Counted from the first letter of the stretch, positions 25,284 through 33,973 are shown. The stretch: 64,000 nucleotides of DNA from Collinsella aerofaciens (GCA_905213325.1 CAJMHW010000003.1:1-64000), one strand, 5' to 3'. Notes: generated by a model from the letters alone, not told the origin. Numbers and translations: made by a program.

Positions 25284-25943
25284 CTACTCACCGAGCATCT
25301 CTTGGAGCTTGGCTGCCACGGCGTGACCCAGGCTCTCATGGCTTTCGGGCATCATATGCAGATAGTCGATATCGCCCGGCTCGGCAAAGTCGGCGGCATT
25401 CAAAAAGTCGCAGCCAAACTGCTCAGCCACATGCGCGTAGTACTCACCAAAATGTTCCGAGGCTTCTACGGAATGCTCGTCAAAATCGGTCATATATACG
25501 TCGGCGATCTGCGGCTTAATCTTGATAGGCGCCATCAGCAGAATGCGCGGACAAGGCGCAGCGTCGGTCCACGGAAACGCGCGGACGGCGCGAATCAGCG
25601 CCATGGCGCCACGGGCGATATCGGAAGCTGTCACGTTAAAGACCGTCTTACAGTCGTTGGTGCCCAGCATGATCACAATGGCGTCCAGCGGCTTATGGGC
25701 CTCGAGCAGCATCGGAAGTGCGCGGATGCCGTTAAGATTGGTGTCCAGATGGCACATGTCGTCGCGTACCGTCGTGCGGCCGTTGAGGCCTTCTTCAATT
25801 ACATGCCAGCCCTCGCCTAAGTCACGTTGGGCCACGCCGCACCAGCGCACATCCTGCGCATAGCGCACCGCGGTGCCGTCGCGCATGCCTGCCGGATCGT
25901 AACCATAGGTGTTGCTGTCGCCAAAGCATAGAGCGTTTTTCAT
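25284..25943 (-). CDS. SGNH/GDSL-type hydrolase
   Basis: 219 residues with no signal peptide, so cytoplasmic. The four SGNH blocks are visible: CFGDSNTYG (Ser9), GLNGRT (Gly/Asn), MLGTNDC (Asn) and DYLHMMPESH (Asp-His pair). The family contains esterases and acyl-hydrolases, and the substrate is not predictable. GAGGGG lies upstream of the ATG. Confidence 0.9.
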   Translation of the reverse strand: MKNALCFGDSNTYGYDPAGMRDGTAVRYAQDVRWCGVAQRDLGEGWHVIEEGLNGRTTVRDDMCHLDTNLNGIRALPMLLEAHKPLDAIVIMLGTNDCKTVFNVTASDIARGAMALIRAVRAFPWTDAAPCPRILLMAPIKIKPQIADVYMTDFDEHSVEASEHFGEYYAHVAEQFGCDFLNAADFAEPGDIDYLHMMPESHESLGHAVAAKLQEMLGE

Positions 25944-26021
25944 CGTAAGCCCCTCGCTCAGTAAAAAGCCGACGGAAGCAGCCTCTCCCGCCGGCTCGAC
26001 CTATCTGTCAGCACGTACCGA

Positions 26022-27137
26022 TTACAGGTACTTGCGCCAATCGTCCTCGTCCTCATCATCCTCGGTAGCAGCCTGGGCCTGCTCGGCGGCGCGAGCTGCC
26101 GCAGCGCGAGCGGCAACCTGGGCATAGGACTCCTCGTTGCGCTCGGGGAAGTTTGCCAGCACGTGCTCGAACTTGGCAAAATCCTCATCCCAGCGCGTAG
26201 AAGGCACGGCAAAGAAGACTTGCTTGACCTTAAAGTCGCCCGACGCGAGCTCCTTGCGGAAGAGCTCGGCCACGGCCTCTGCGTCAAAGCCGTTGTTGTC
26301 GCAGCCCCAAGCGCCCAGCACGAGCTTCTCGCGACCCAGCTCGTCGCAGATGGCAAGCACAAAGCGAATGCGGTCGCGCAGGGCGTCCAGCAGAGCATCG
26401 TCGCTCACGCGATACTCCTGGCGGGCGCGCTTAACGTTGGGCGCGGCGGCCACGATCACGTCGGCGTATGCATGCACGTGGTTGCGGTCGAAGCGCACCG
26501 CAGGCACCACCAGCGCACGGTTGCGGTAAAGCTCGCAGTTGATGTTGCGGCGACGGTTCTCGCCGTACCATTTGCGCTGCTTATCGAGAACGTTGTACAG
26601 ATACGAATCGGCGCACAGCGTGGCCTCCTGGCCCAGATAGCCCTGGATGTAGCCACCGCCCGGGTTGGTGAACGAGGCAAAGGCGAGCACGGCCATGTCG
26701 CAGAACTGCGCATAGCCACGACCGTTGTCCAGGATGGCCTGCGTGGTGGAGGCATCGAGCACGGTGACCTCAGGCAGAACCGGAGCGGGCTCCTCAGCAG
26801 GCGCGGACTCAGCTTCGGCGATTTCCTCGGCAGGCTCCTCGACGGGCTCGAGCGCTGCCTCGACCTCGGCAGCCTCCGCGCCCTCGACGTCCTCGGCAAC
26901 CTGTTCTTCGGTGGCCACAGCACTCTGAACCTTGGCCTTCATCGCCGAGACAAAGCCGGCAGGCATACCGTCAAACTCGCGAACACCGGCAAGCGAACGC
27001 TCGATATCCTTGGCGCACGCTTCGGACACAGTTGCCACGTGACGCTCGGCGGCCTTGGCACGGGCCTCGCGCTTGGGATTGGGCTGACCCGCTCGGTTGG
27101 ACCTGCGGTTACGGTTCCTGTTGTCGACGTCTGCCAT
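26022..27137 (-). CDS. TIGR02452/microbial PARG-like protein with altered QEE motif
   Basis: 371 residues. About the first 70 are basic and Ala-rich; 72-118 form an acidic Glu/Ala/Pro linker; the PARG-like macrodomain (DUF2263/TIGR02452) runs from about 122 to 335, with a Glu/Asp-rich tail. Members remove ADP-ribose, using the signature GGG-X(6-8)-QEE. Here it reads NPGGG at 158-162, seven residues, then QEA at 170-172, so the second Glu, the catalytic one in studied enzymes, is Ala. VVPAVRFDRNH and VLGAWGCDNNGFD also match the family. AAAGG precedes the start. The activity is therefore uncertain. Confidence 0.85.
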   Translation of the reverse strand: MADVDNRNRNRRSNRAGQPNPKREARAKAAERHVATVSEACAKDIERSLAGVREFDGMPAGFVSAMKAKVQSAVATEEQVAEDVEGAEAAEVEAALEPVEEPAEEIAEAESAPAEEPAPVLPEVTVLDASTTQAILDNGRGYAQFCDMAVLAFASFTNPGGGYIQGYLGQEATLCADSYLYNVLDKQRKWYGENRRRNINCELYRNRALVVPAVRFDRNHVHAYADVIVAAAPNVKRARQEYRVSDDALLDALRDRIRFVLAICDELGREKLVLGAWGCDNNGFDAEAVAELFRKELASGDFKVKQVFFAVPSTRWDEDFAKFEHVLANFPERNEESYAQVAARAAAARAAEQAQAATEDDEDEDDWRKYL

Positions 27138-27204
27138 AAGTGGTCACCTTTCTCGGTCTCTGCCGCTATCGGCTTTTCCCATCCATGATACCCCGCCGCG
27201 TACA

Positions 27205-27232
27205 AAAAAGACGGCCCCGAAGGACCGCCTTT
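27205..27232 (-). terminator. Terminator of the Bax-inhibitor-1 gene
   Basis: On the minus strand AAGGCGGTCC (27223-27232) pairs with GGGCCGTCTT through a TTCG-type loop and is followed by six T (plus A at 27205-27210). Confidence 0.85.
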
Positions 27233-27275
27233 CGCATCGATTTGCACGCACGGCAAGCACCGCCGCAATTCGCCA

Positions 27276-27971
27276 CTAGTCGCGACGGCCGAGGATGTTC
27301 AGAATGCGCAGGAACACGTTGATAATATCCACGAACAGGTTAGAGGCCATAAGCACGGCGTTGGGCAGCGTAGGCGGCACCGTCGTGGCAACATAGGTGT
27401 CGTAGCCAATAAAGCCGGCGAACACCACGATCACGATCAGGTCGGTGATGGTCTGTGAGATGCCCATGAACATCAGCACGATCTCAACCAGAATAGTAGC
27501 GAGCAGAATGCCAAAACCGATGCCATATACGCGCTGGAAAAACTTGGGGAACGTCACGCCAAGCGCGCCAAAGACAAAGGTGATGGCGGCCGTGGCGATA
27601 AAGGCAGTGTTGATGGTGGGCAGGTCGTAGTTGGCAAGGCCAAACGACGCGGTCAGGCCAAAGGTGCTCGCAAAGATTACGTAGCCCACAAGGGACAGGC
27701 CCACGGACTGCTTGCTGGCGGCGGCCGACATCATGACCATGCCGACGATGGTCAAAATAAATGAGCCAAAGACCAGCGGCAAAGCGGCGCCGCTCATCAT
27801 CATGCGCGCAAACGACATGGTGCTCGTAAAGTAAGCACCGACGCCCATGGCGCAAAAGCCCAAAAAGATCAGGGCAGACATGGCAAGATTATACGCACGC
27901 GGCGACATCTCCTTGGCACGGCTTGCGCCGGTTTCGATGGGGCCGTTCTGATAGCCCTGAATATCGTTCAT
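27276..27971 (-). CDS. Bax inhibitor-1/YccA family membrane protein
   Basis: 231 residues with about seven hydrophobic helices after a 25-residue N-terminus. The C-terminal half has FAGFIGYDTYVAT followed by LFVDIINVFLRILNILG, which is the classic BI-1 ending. Bacterial members are pH-sensitive calcium-leak channels or interact with membrane proteases; the role here is inferred. AAAGGA lies upstream, and its own terminator is at 27205. Confidence 0.92.
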   Translation of the reverse strand: MNDIQGYQNGPIETGASRAKEMSPRAYNLAMSALIFLGFCAMGVGAYFTSTMSFARMMMSGAALPLVFGSFILTIVGMVMMSAAASKQSVGLSLVGYVIFASTFGLTASFGLANYDLPTINTAFIATAAITFVFGALGVTFPKFFQRVYGIGFGILLATILVEIVLMFMGISQTITDLIVIVVFAGFIGYDTYVATTVPPTLPNAVLMASNLFVDIINVFLRILNILGRRD

Positions 27972-28050
27972 AATTTCGTCCTTTCAAAAGCGCCGCGGCA
28001 GCGCAGTAGCTGACAAGATTCCTGTCATTGTACCCGAATGCCGTACGTCC

Positions 28051-28389
28051 TTACCTACGGCGCTCGCCCTCAAGCGTACGATCAAAGGCCCAGACCCACC
28101 AACGCATCACGTGTGCCTGCGAGCCGTCTGCCCGCTCGCGCGTCTGGTCCTCCAGATACAACTCGGTCGCGTGCCCGCCAAAACGCACCTTATATGTTGC
28201 CGTACGGATGCCGTGGACCATCAGGCCAAACCCGGTGGTCGAGATAATTTCGTCGATCGTAAAACAACGGCCGTCGACCCAGCAGACGGTGACCGGCACG
28301 ACCTGTCCGCCCGCGAGGATGCGGGCCACGACGTCCACATACTGCTTGTGCACGCGCCGAGTTTTGCCGTCTGTCTGTCGATATTCCAT
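28051..28389 (-). CDS. Conserved hypothetical protein (112 aa)
   Basis: 112 residues if it starts at 28389 (MEYRQTDGKTRR). VTVCWVDGRCFTIDEI and ATYKVRFGGHATELYLEDQ suggest a small all-beta fold; the pattern WxDGRxFxIDE followed by a YxVRxxGxxxxLxLE strand looks like a widespread small bacterial family, but I cannot name it. The start is uncertain: AGGAGG lies only 1 nt before this ATG, and an in-frame ATG 7 codons upstream lacks a site. No operon partner. Confidence 0.65.
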   Translation of the reverse strand: MEYRQTDGKTRRVHKQYVDVVARILAGGQVVPVTVCWVDGRCFTIDEIISTTGFGLMVHGIRTATYKVRFGGHATELYLEDQTRERADGSQAHVMRWWVWAFDRTLEGERRR

Positions 28390-28639
28390 GCCTCCTATTA
28401 TCGAACGCATGTTTGCATGCTGTAAAGCGAACAGACTGTGGTTTTGGAGTGTCGTAGCAATCGCACGTGTCCGCATGGCGTGTTAGCAAAAAGAACACCC
28501 GCGGTCAACAGGGCTAATATTCAATTTTAGTGCCAAAAAGTTCACTTCTCCCATCAGAACTCGGTAAAGAGACCCGCAGGAGGTGATACGATTTATCATG
28601 TTTTTGTAACGTGTCTGCAAACTTCGAGAAAGCCCATAT

Positions 28640-29689
28640 ATGGACGTAACGTTCTCAACCTTCCTCGGCCAAATTGTGTCGAACCCAGTCCTTGCCGTCA
28701 CCGTGATCCTCGCGTTGGGCGCCATCTTCGTCAATGGATGGACCGACGCGCCCAACGCCATCGCGACCTGCGTCACTACGCGTTGCATGCCCGCCCGCGC
28801 CGCCATTCTCATGAGCGCCGCATTCAACTTCCTCGGCGTGCTCATCATGACGCACTTTAACGCGAGCGTCGCCAACACCATCTCACATATCGTCGACTTT
28901 GGCGGAAACAGCACCATGGCGCTCGCCTGCCTATGCGCGGCGCTGTTCTCCATCGTCGTCTACGGCGCCACAGCGTCGCGTTTTGGCATCCCCACCTCGC
29001 AAAGCCACAGCCTTATCGCCGGCCTGACCGGTGCCGCCATCGCCCTCGGCGGTGCGAGCAGCGTCAACGTCCACGAGTGGATGAAGGTCATCTACGGCCT
29101 GGCGCTCTCCATAGGCCTGGGCTTTGTCATGGGCTGGGTCCTGTGCAAGCTCGTCTCGATTCTTTTCGCCGCCGCCAACAGGCGACGTGCCAATGTCTTC
29201 TTTAAATACGCTCAGATCGCGAGCGCCGCGGCCATGAGCTTTATGCACGGCGCGCAGGATGGACAGAAGTTCATCGGCGTGCTCTTTTTAGGCGTGGCCT
29301 TTGCCAGCGGCCAGACGAGCGTCGGCGATGCAGGCATCCCCATCTGGATTATGCTGCTGTGCTCGGCCACTATGGGCATCGGCACCAGCGTGGGCGGCGA
29401 GCGCATCATCAAGTCCGTCGGCCAGAGCATGGTCAAGCTCGAAAAGTACCAGGGCTTCTCCGCCGACCTGGCGGGCGCCGCGAACCTGCTGCTTGCCACC
29501 CTTACCGGCATCCCCGTGTCCTCCACACACATCAAGACCTGCGCCATCATGGGCGTCGGTGCCGTCAAGCGCCTCTCGGCCATCAACTTCGGCGTCGTCA
29601 AGGACATGATGTTCACCTGGTTCTTCACCTTCCCTGCCTGCGGACTCATCAGCTTTGTCATGGCCAAGCTGTTCATGATGTTCCTCTAA
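28640..29689 (+). CDS. pit: Inorganic phosphate transporter, PiT family
   Basis: 349 residues, about ten membrane helices. The two inverted PiT signatures appear as NGWTDAPNAIATCV (about residues 31-44) and MHGAQDGQKFIGVL; TSQSHSLIAGLTGA and PVSSTHIKTCAIMGVG form the pore-lining repeats. It imports phosphate (as metal phosphate in several homologues) driven by protons. It is followed 67 nt later by the DUF47 gene, the usual PiT partner. The ribosome-binding site is weak. Confidence 0.95.
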   Translation: MDVTFSTFLGQIVSNPVLAVTVILALGAIFVNGWTDAPNAIATCVTTRCMPARAAILMSAAFNFLGVLIMTHFNASVANTISHIVDFGGNSTMALACLCAALFSIVVYGATASRFGIPTSQSHSLIAGLTGAAIALGGASSVNVHEWMKVIYGLALSIGLGFVMGWVLCKLVSILFAAANRRRANVFFKYAQIASAAAMSFMHGAQDGQKFIGVLFLGVAFASGQTSVGDAGIPIWIMLLCSATMGIGTSVGGERIIKSVGQSMVKLEKYQGFSADLAGAANLLLATLTGIPVSSTHIKTCAIMGVGAVKRLSAINFGVVKDMMFTWFFTFPACGLISFVMAKLFMMFL

Positions 29690-29756
29690 TCAAACCGAAC
29701 GTCCATCCGGACCGCAACACTTCGCCCACCCGTCTTCGCCTCGAAAGGACCCACCC

Positions 29757-30380
29757 ATGGCAAAGAAACCCGATTCGTTCTACTTTGACAACTACGTCGC
29801 TTGCGCCGACCTCGCCGTCCAGGCCGCAGAGCTGCTCACCAAGATTTTTGAGAACTTCGATCCCGCGCAGATTCACGACATGCTCAATAAGATGCATGCG
29901 ATTGAGCATGCGGCAGACAAGAAGCACCACGAGCTCGAAGACGCCCTGCTCACCGCCTTTATCACCCCGCTCGAGCGCGAGGATCTGGATCTGATGAGCT
30001 GCGCGCTCGACACCGTGCTCGACCGCATCGAGGGCGTCGTGCAGCGCGTCTACTTCACCAACATCCAGAGCATCCATCCCGACGCCATCGTCATCGCCCA
30101 CAAGGTGACTGACGCCTGCCGCGCCATGAAAGACCTGATGGTCGAGCTGCCCAACTACCGCAAGTCCAAGACCCTGCGCGAACTCGTCATCCAGATCAAC
30201 ACCATCGAATCCGAGGCCGACGAGCTCTACATCAACGCCATGCGCAACCTGCACGTCAATGGCAAGGATCCGCTTGAGGTCATCGCTTGGCGTGACGTGT
30301 ACGCCTTCTTGGAGTACTGCGCCGACTGCTGCGAGAATGTGGCCGATGTTGTGGATTCGATTGTCATGAAGAACAGTTAA
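29757..30380 (+). CDS. DUF47 (PhoU-like) phosphate transport regulator
   Basis: 207 residues, mainly helical, PhoU-fold DUF47. ADKKHHELEDALLTAFITPLEREDLDLMSCALDTVLDRIE is the core, with the conserved Glu/Asp cluster that binds metal in PhoU proteins. It is probably an accessory or regulator of the adjacent PiT transporter. AAAGGA lies 7 nt upstream. It is the last gene of the pair and ends 5 nt before a long inverted repeat. Confidence 0.92.
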   Translation: MAKKPDSFYFDNYVACADLAVQAAELLTKIFENFDPAQIHDMLNKMHAIEHAADKKHHELEDALLTAFITPLEREDLDLMSCALDTVLDRIEGVVQRVYFTNIQSIHPDAIVIAHKVTDACRAMKDLMVELPNYRKSKTLRELVIQINTIESEADELYINAMRNLHVNGKDPLEVIAWRDVYAFLEYCADCCENVADVVDSIVMKNS

Positions 30381-30385
30381 TTGGG

Positions 30386-30494
30386 GGTACGTATCCCACC
30401 GGTCGCGGGCCCGACCACTAATACCTTTTTCACTCCGGCTGCAAGCAGAGTCGTTCAAAAGGTATTAGTGGTCGGGCCCGCTCCCTTACGTACC
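30386..30494. repeat. Long inverted repeat with 25-bp perfect arms
   Basis: The inner arms 30405-30429 and 30457-30481 are perfectly complementary (25 bp). Outer arms GGTACGTA (30386-30393) and TACGTACC (30487-30494) flank them. The loop is 27 nt. There is no external T-run. The sequence to its right is strikingly poor in C and A (see findings). Confidence 0.85.
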
Positions 30495-30665
30495 ACCATT
30501 GGGAACTTTGGCTGAGGGGTTGAGCGTGGTGGGGCCTTTGCTGTGATGGCCCTTGATTGCTCGGGGTTTTACTTTGGTATTCGATGAGCGATTGGCTGAT
30601 TGCTGCTTTGGGTACTGTTTGGGTTACTTTGGGTTTGTTTGATTTTTAATTGTTGGAGGGCTTGT

Positions 30666-31196
30666 ATGTCTTATTTGGATCTGGCTCGGGGTCGGTATTC
30701 TTGTCGTGAATTTGAGGCTCGGGCTGTGGAGCAGGCTGTGGTGGATGCCATTGTTGAGGCTGGACGCATTGCTCCTTCTGCTTGTAATAACCATCCAGCC
30801 CGTGTGATGGTGTTGGATACGCCTGAGCTTCTGGAGAAGGCAGCTGCTTGTCAGCCTCGGTTTGCTCGTGATGGGTCTATCTTTGGCGCTCCGCTTATCT
30901 TCCTTATTTGCAGCGTTACCGATGATGCCTGGGTGCGCCCGTATGATCAGATGAACTCGAGTGCCATCGATACTTCGATCGTCTGCGATCAGATGATGAT
31001 GGAGGCCACCGAGCAGGGCCTGGGAACGTGCTGGGTAGGCCATTTTAAGCCTGAGGTGGCGCAGGAGCAGTTCAATCTGCCCAAGGGCGTCTATCCCTAT
31101 CACATGCTCGTCTGTGGATATCCTGCCGACCACATCGCCGATCCCGAGCATCGCGAGGCCCGTACCATTCCCCTCCCCAACTTCCTCCTCAAGTAG
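30666..31196 (+). CDS. Nitroreductase family protein
   Basis: 176 residues, FMN-dependent nitroreductase fold. The N-terminal ARGRYSCREFEARAV holds the R-x-S-x-R-x-F FMN-binding pattern. SACNNHPARVMVL and GTCWVGHFKPE are also typical. It reduces nitro compounds, quinones or flavin-linked substrates; the true substrate is unknown. GGAGG is 7 nt before the ATG. The first part of the gene uses T-ending codons, unlike its second half and the neighbours. Confidence 0.9.
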   Translation: MSYLDLARGRYSCREFEARAVEQAVVDAIVEAGRIAPSACNNHPARVMVLDTPELLEKAAACQPRFARDGSIFGAPLIFLICSVTDDAWVRPYDQMNSSAIDTSIVCDQMMMEATEQGLGTCWVGHFKPEVAQEQFNLPKGVYPYHMLVCGYPADHIADPEHREARTIPLPNFLLK

Positions 31197-31307
31197 TTTT
31201 TTGGCACATGCCCTAAAACCTACCTTTTACCGCTCACCCGTTCGCCGAGTTCTGCGCCATTATGTGCAGGGCTCGGTTTTTTATGTTACGCACTCCGGCA
31301 CAGTCAT

Positions 31308-31337
31308 AAAAAAGGACCCGCAAGCTGCGGGTCCTTT
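31308..31337 (-). terminator. Terminator of divIVA
   Basis: AAAGGACCCGCA and its complement form an 11-12 bp stem with a tight loop, followed by six T on the minus strand (plus A at 31308-31313). Confidence 0.9.
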
Positions 31338-31363
31338 CTAGGCACTAAATTGTAGGCCGAATG

Positions 31364-32038
31364 TTAGTCCAGGTCGTCGGCAGCAAAGTTGTCGATCGGG
31401 GCGAAGGGATCGGCCACGGGGACAACCGGGTCAGCGACGGGCAGCGGCTCGGCGGGAACAGTCACTGCAGGAGAAGCGGCAGAACCGACCGGCGTGGAGG
31501 CCATCAGATCGGCCGGGAAGGAATTCTGGGCATCGTCCATGAAGTGCTGGATGAGCTTGAGATACTCTGCCTTGAACTCCTCACGGGAAGCCTTGAGACG
31601 ATCGATCTCCTCGAGCTCGGCCTGCTTCTCGGTCAGAGCCTGGCGGATAACCTCGCGGGCCTTGGCGTCAGCCTCGTTGCGGATACGCTCAGCGTTCTCG
31701 TTGGCATCGTTGACGATGGTCTCAGCGGTCTGCTGGGCAGCGATCAGGGCAGCGGAAATCTGGCGCTCCTGAGCGGAGAAGTCAGGGGCGGGAGCAGCCA
31801 CGGGGGCGGCAGGAACGGCCTGGGCGGTGGCATCCTGAGCCTGGGCAAGCTGAGCCTGCGCATCGGCAAGCTGCTGCTCGGTAGCAGTCAGGCGACCCTT
31901 AAGGTCGACGATCTTAGCGAGCATAGCGTCAACCTCGGAGGACAGCGTCTCCAAGAAGACGTCGACCTCAGCAGGATCGTAGCCACGCTTGGCCTCAGAG
32001 AAAGTCTGAGCCTGGATGTCTGCAGGGGTAATAGCCAT
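31364..32038 (-). CDS. divIVA: DivIVA domain protein
   Basis: 224 residues. The N-terminal DivIVA domain MAITPADIQAQTFSEAKRGYDPAEVDVFLE targets curved membrane at poles or septum. Coiled coils cover about residues 30-70 and 90-160, split by an Ala/Pro-rich linker (about 74-88), and a Pro/Val-rich acidic tail follows. It guides polar growth or septum placement. It is the last of the yggS-sepF-yggT-divIVA run. AAGGAG precedes the start. Confidence 0.93.
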   Translation of the reverse strand: MAITPADIQAQTFSEAKRGYDPAEVDVFLETLSSEVDAMLAKIVDLKGRLTATEQQLADAQAQLAQAQDATAQAVPAAPVAAPAPDFSAQERQISAALIAAQQTAETIVNDANENAERIRNEADAKAREVIRQALTEKQAELEEIDRLKASREEFKAEYLKLIQHFMDDAQNSFPADLMASTPVGSAASPAVTVPAEPLPVADPVVPVADPFAPIDNFAADDLD

Positions 32039-32099
32039 AACAAGTCTCCTTTTTCATCGCCTCGGCGCTACACGCCCGACGTAAGTTACTAAGTCAGTT

Positions 32100-32381
32100 C
32101 TACACGAGTATACCTATAAGAAGCTGCAGAACCAGCCTCTGCACCAACTGCAACGCAATAATCGCAACGACCGGCGAAAAATCGATACCGCCCATCGGCG
32201 GGATGAAACGACGGAACAGGTTGAGCCACGGACCGCACACGCTATCAAGCACCGCGGCAATATCCTGAAGCAAACCACCCTGCTTCATGGGAATCCACGT
32301 CATAAAGCAGTAGACGACAATGAGCGTGGAATAGAAGTTGAACAGCGTGTTGACCAGCTGGACGATAGTGTAGATGTTGAT
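32100..32381 (-). CDS. yggT: YggT family membrane protein with a non-standard start codon
   Basis: 93 residues if translation starts at the ATC at 32381. Two membrane helices: about 3-25 (IYTIVQLVNTLFNFYSTLI) and a C-terminal one (VVAIIALQLVQRLVLQLL), with the family motif WLNLFRRFIPPMGGIDFSP between. The in-frame stop of sepF (TAA, 32403-32405) is just upstream, and no ATG, GTG or TTG lies between it and helix 1. GAGGAG is 6 nt from the ATC; an ATT at 32387 touches it. The first ATG (32303) would delete helix 1. YggT is a septum-linked protein of unclear function. Confidence 0.75.
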   Translation of the reverse strand: MNIYTIVQLVNTLFNFYSTLIVVYCFMTWIPMKQGGLLQDIAAVLDSVCGPWLNLFRRFIPPMGGIDFSPVVAIIALQLVQRLVLQLLIGILV

Positions 32382-32402
32382 GGGAATCTCCTCGTCTTGT
32401 CT

Positions 32403-33125
32403 TTACTTAAGGTAGCCGTCGGCACGAAGCTTCTTGAGATCGGAATCTTTGACCTCGCAACCGGCGGGCAGCACCATGAACACGCGGTCGCCCACCTCCT
32501 TGACCGTGGCACCCAGACCGCAGGCAAAGCCGTAAGAGAAGTCCAAGACGCGCTTGGCAACTTCGGTGCGTACGCCCACAAAAATCAGTGCGACAGGCTG
32601 CTTGGTGCGAACGCGGCGCACCACGGTCTCCACGTCGTCATAGCTCTCGGGGCGCAGGACATAGGCCGGCAGCTGCGGCGTGGCGTTGATGATATTGCTC
32701 GCATAGGCCGAGGCATCGCTCGGTGCAGGCGCGGGTGCAGCGGCGGCACGGGCGCGGGTATTCTCGGCGTAGCTCGACGGCGTGTCATAGGCACCAGGAC
32801 GATAACCGCTCGCAACACTGTCCTGCGAGCGCGAAGGCGGGTTATACGTCGTGGCATGGCGGGAGTCATCGCCGACCAGCTGACCGGAGCGCGTATACAC
32901 GGCAACCGACTCAGCTTCACCGCGGCGCGTCTGGCCAAGCAGGCCGTTGCTCGGCTCGTCTTGGGTGTAGAAGCCCTCGCCCGAAGCACCACTGTAGCCG
33001 TTGCCCTGATAACTATCGTCGTAGCCGTCATCGTAGCCGTAGTCGTCGTCCTGGCCATAACCCTGGTCGTAACCCTGCTGGCCGCCCAGGTGCATCTTAT
33101 TTTTAATCTCGTCAAGGAAGCCCAT
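32403..33125 (-). CDS. sepF: Cell division protein SepF
   Basis: 240 residues. The N-terminal amphipathic helix MGFLDEIKNKMHLG binds membrane. A long Gly/Tyr/Asp/Gln-rich disordered linker (about 17-140) follows, and then the SepF domain (about 150-240, LPAYVLRPESYDDVETVVRRVRTKQPVAL). SepF anchors FtsZ in Gram-positives and is likely essential where FtsA is missing, as in this cluster. The linker is longer than in Bacillus. The start at 33125 has GAGAGGA upstream. Confidence 0.95.
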   Translation of the reverse strand: MGFLDEIKNKMHLGGQQGYDQGYGQDDDYGYDDGYDDSYQGNGYSGASGEGFYTQDEPSNGLLGQTRRGEAESVAVYTRSGQLVGDDSRHATTYNPPSRSQDSVASGYRPGAYDTPSSYAENTRARAAAAPAPAPSDASAYASNIINATPQLPAYVLRPESYDDVETVVRRVRTKQPVALIFVGVRTEVAKRVLDFSYGFACGLGATVKEVGDRVFMVLPAGCEVKDSDLKKLRADGYLK

Positions 33126-33185
33126 GGTTGTGTCCTCTCGCGGTTTAGTGCAGGCGCCCCGATAATCAGTGCGCACTTCAGAGCC

Positions 33186-33923
33186 TTATTTTACTGCAAA
33201 CTCCGGGCTAAATACTACCCTGCCCAGGCGAACGAGCGTAGAGCCCTCCTCAAGGGCAGACTCAAAGTCCTCGCTCATACCGCAGGAAAGCTCAGGCAGG
33301 TTCAAATCGGGATGCGCCGCCTCCAGCTCATCCCTCAGCTCACGAAGCCCCGCAAAGGTGCGGCGTGCCACATCCTTATTCCCCCGGGGCGCCATAGTCA
33401 TAAGCCCCTGTACGCAAATTCCCTCAAGTTCTGCAAGCTCACCCGCGGCGGCGCGAATCTCATCGGGTGAAAAGCCTCCCTTCGACTCCTCACCACTCAC
33501 ATTGACCTCAATGAGCACACGCTGGGGGCCGACGAGCTCGCCTGCCTCAATCTTGCGAACAGCACGACTCGAGATCGCCTGCGCCAGATGCAGCGAACCC
33601 ACCGAGTGAATCAGCTCGGCTGAGCCCAGCACCGCATTGATCTTATTGGTCTGCAGGTTGCCGATCATATCGAAGCGCACCTCGGGCAGCTCCGGATGCT
33701 CCGCCAGACCCGTGAGCTTGCGAACCAGCTCCTGCGGGCGGTTCTCGGCAAAATGGCGATACCCCGCCTGGATGGCGGCAACGGTCTCATCGACACCAAC
33801 GGTCTTGGACACGGCAATGAGGCTCGCGGCGTCGTGGGGACGGCCCGCGCGATCGAGCGCCGCATAAAAACGTTCCAGAATCTGCTCGCGGCGAGCGCGC
33901 ATCAAGTCCAAATAGTTATCCAT
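33186..33923 (-). CDS. yggS: YggS family PLP homeostasis protein
   Basis: 245 residues, alanine-racemase-like TIM barrel. The PLP lysine is in LIAVSKTVGVD, and HFAENRPQELVRK, IGNLQTNKIN, VNVSGEESKGGF and LSCGMSEDFESALEEGST are family blocks. Members control cellular PLP and are non-catalytic. It leads the run to sepF, yggT and divIVA, the standard arrangement. GGAGG lies 9 nt before the start at 33923. Confidence 0.95.
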   Translation of the reverse strand: MDNYLDLMRARREQILERFYAALDRAGRPHDAASLIAVSKTVGVDETVAAIQAGYRHFAENRPQELVRKLTGLAEHPELPEVRFDMIGNLQTNKINAVLGSAELIHSVGSLHLAQAISSRAVRKIEAGELVGPQRVLIEVNVSGEESKGGFSPDEIRAAAGELAELEGICVQGLMTMAPRGNKDVARRTFAGLRELRDELEAAHPDLNLPELSCGMSEDFESALEEGSTLVRLGRVVFSPEFAVK

Positions 33924-33973
33924 TGCCAATCGCCTCCGCTGACAGCCAAACAAGTAGTCCCATGCTAACGCAA

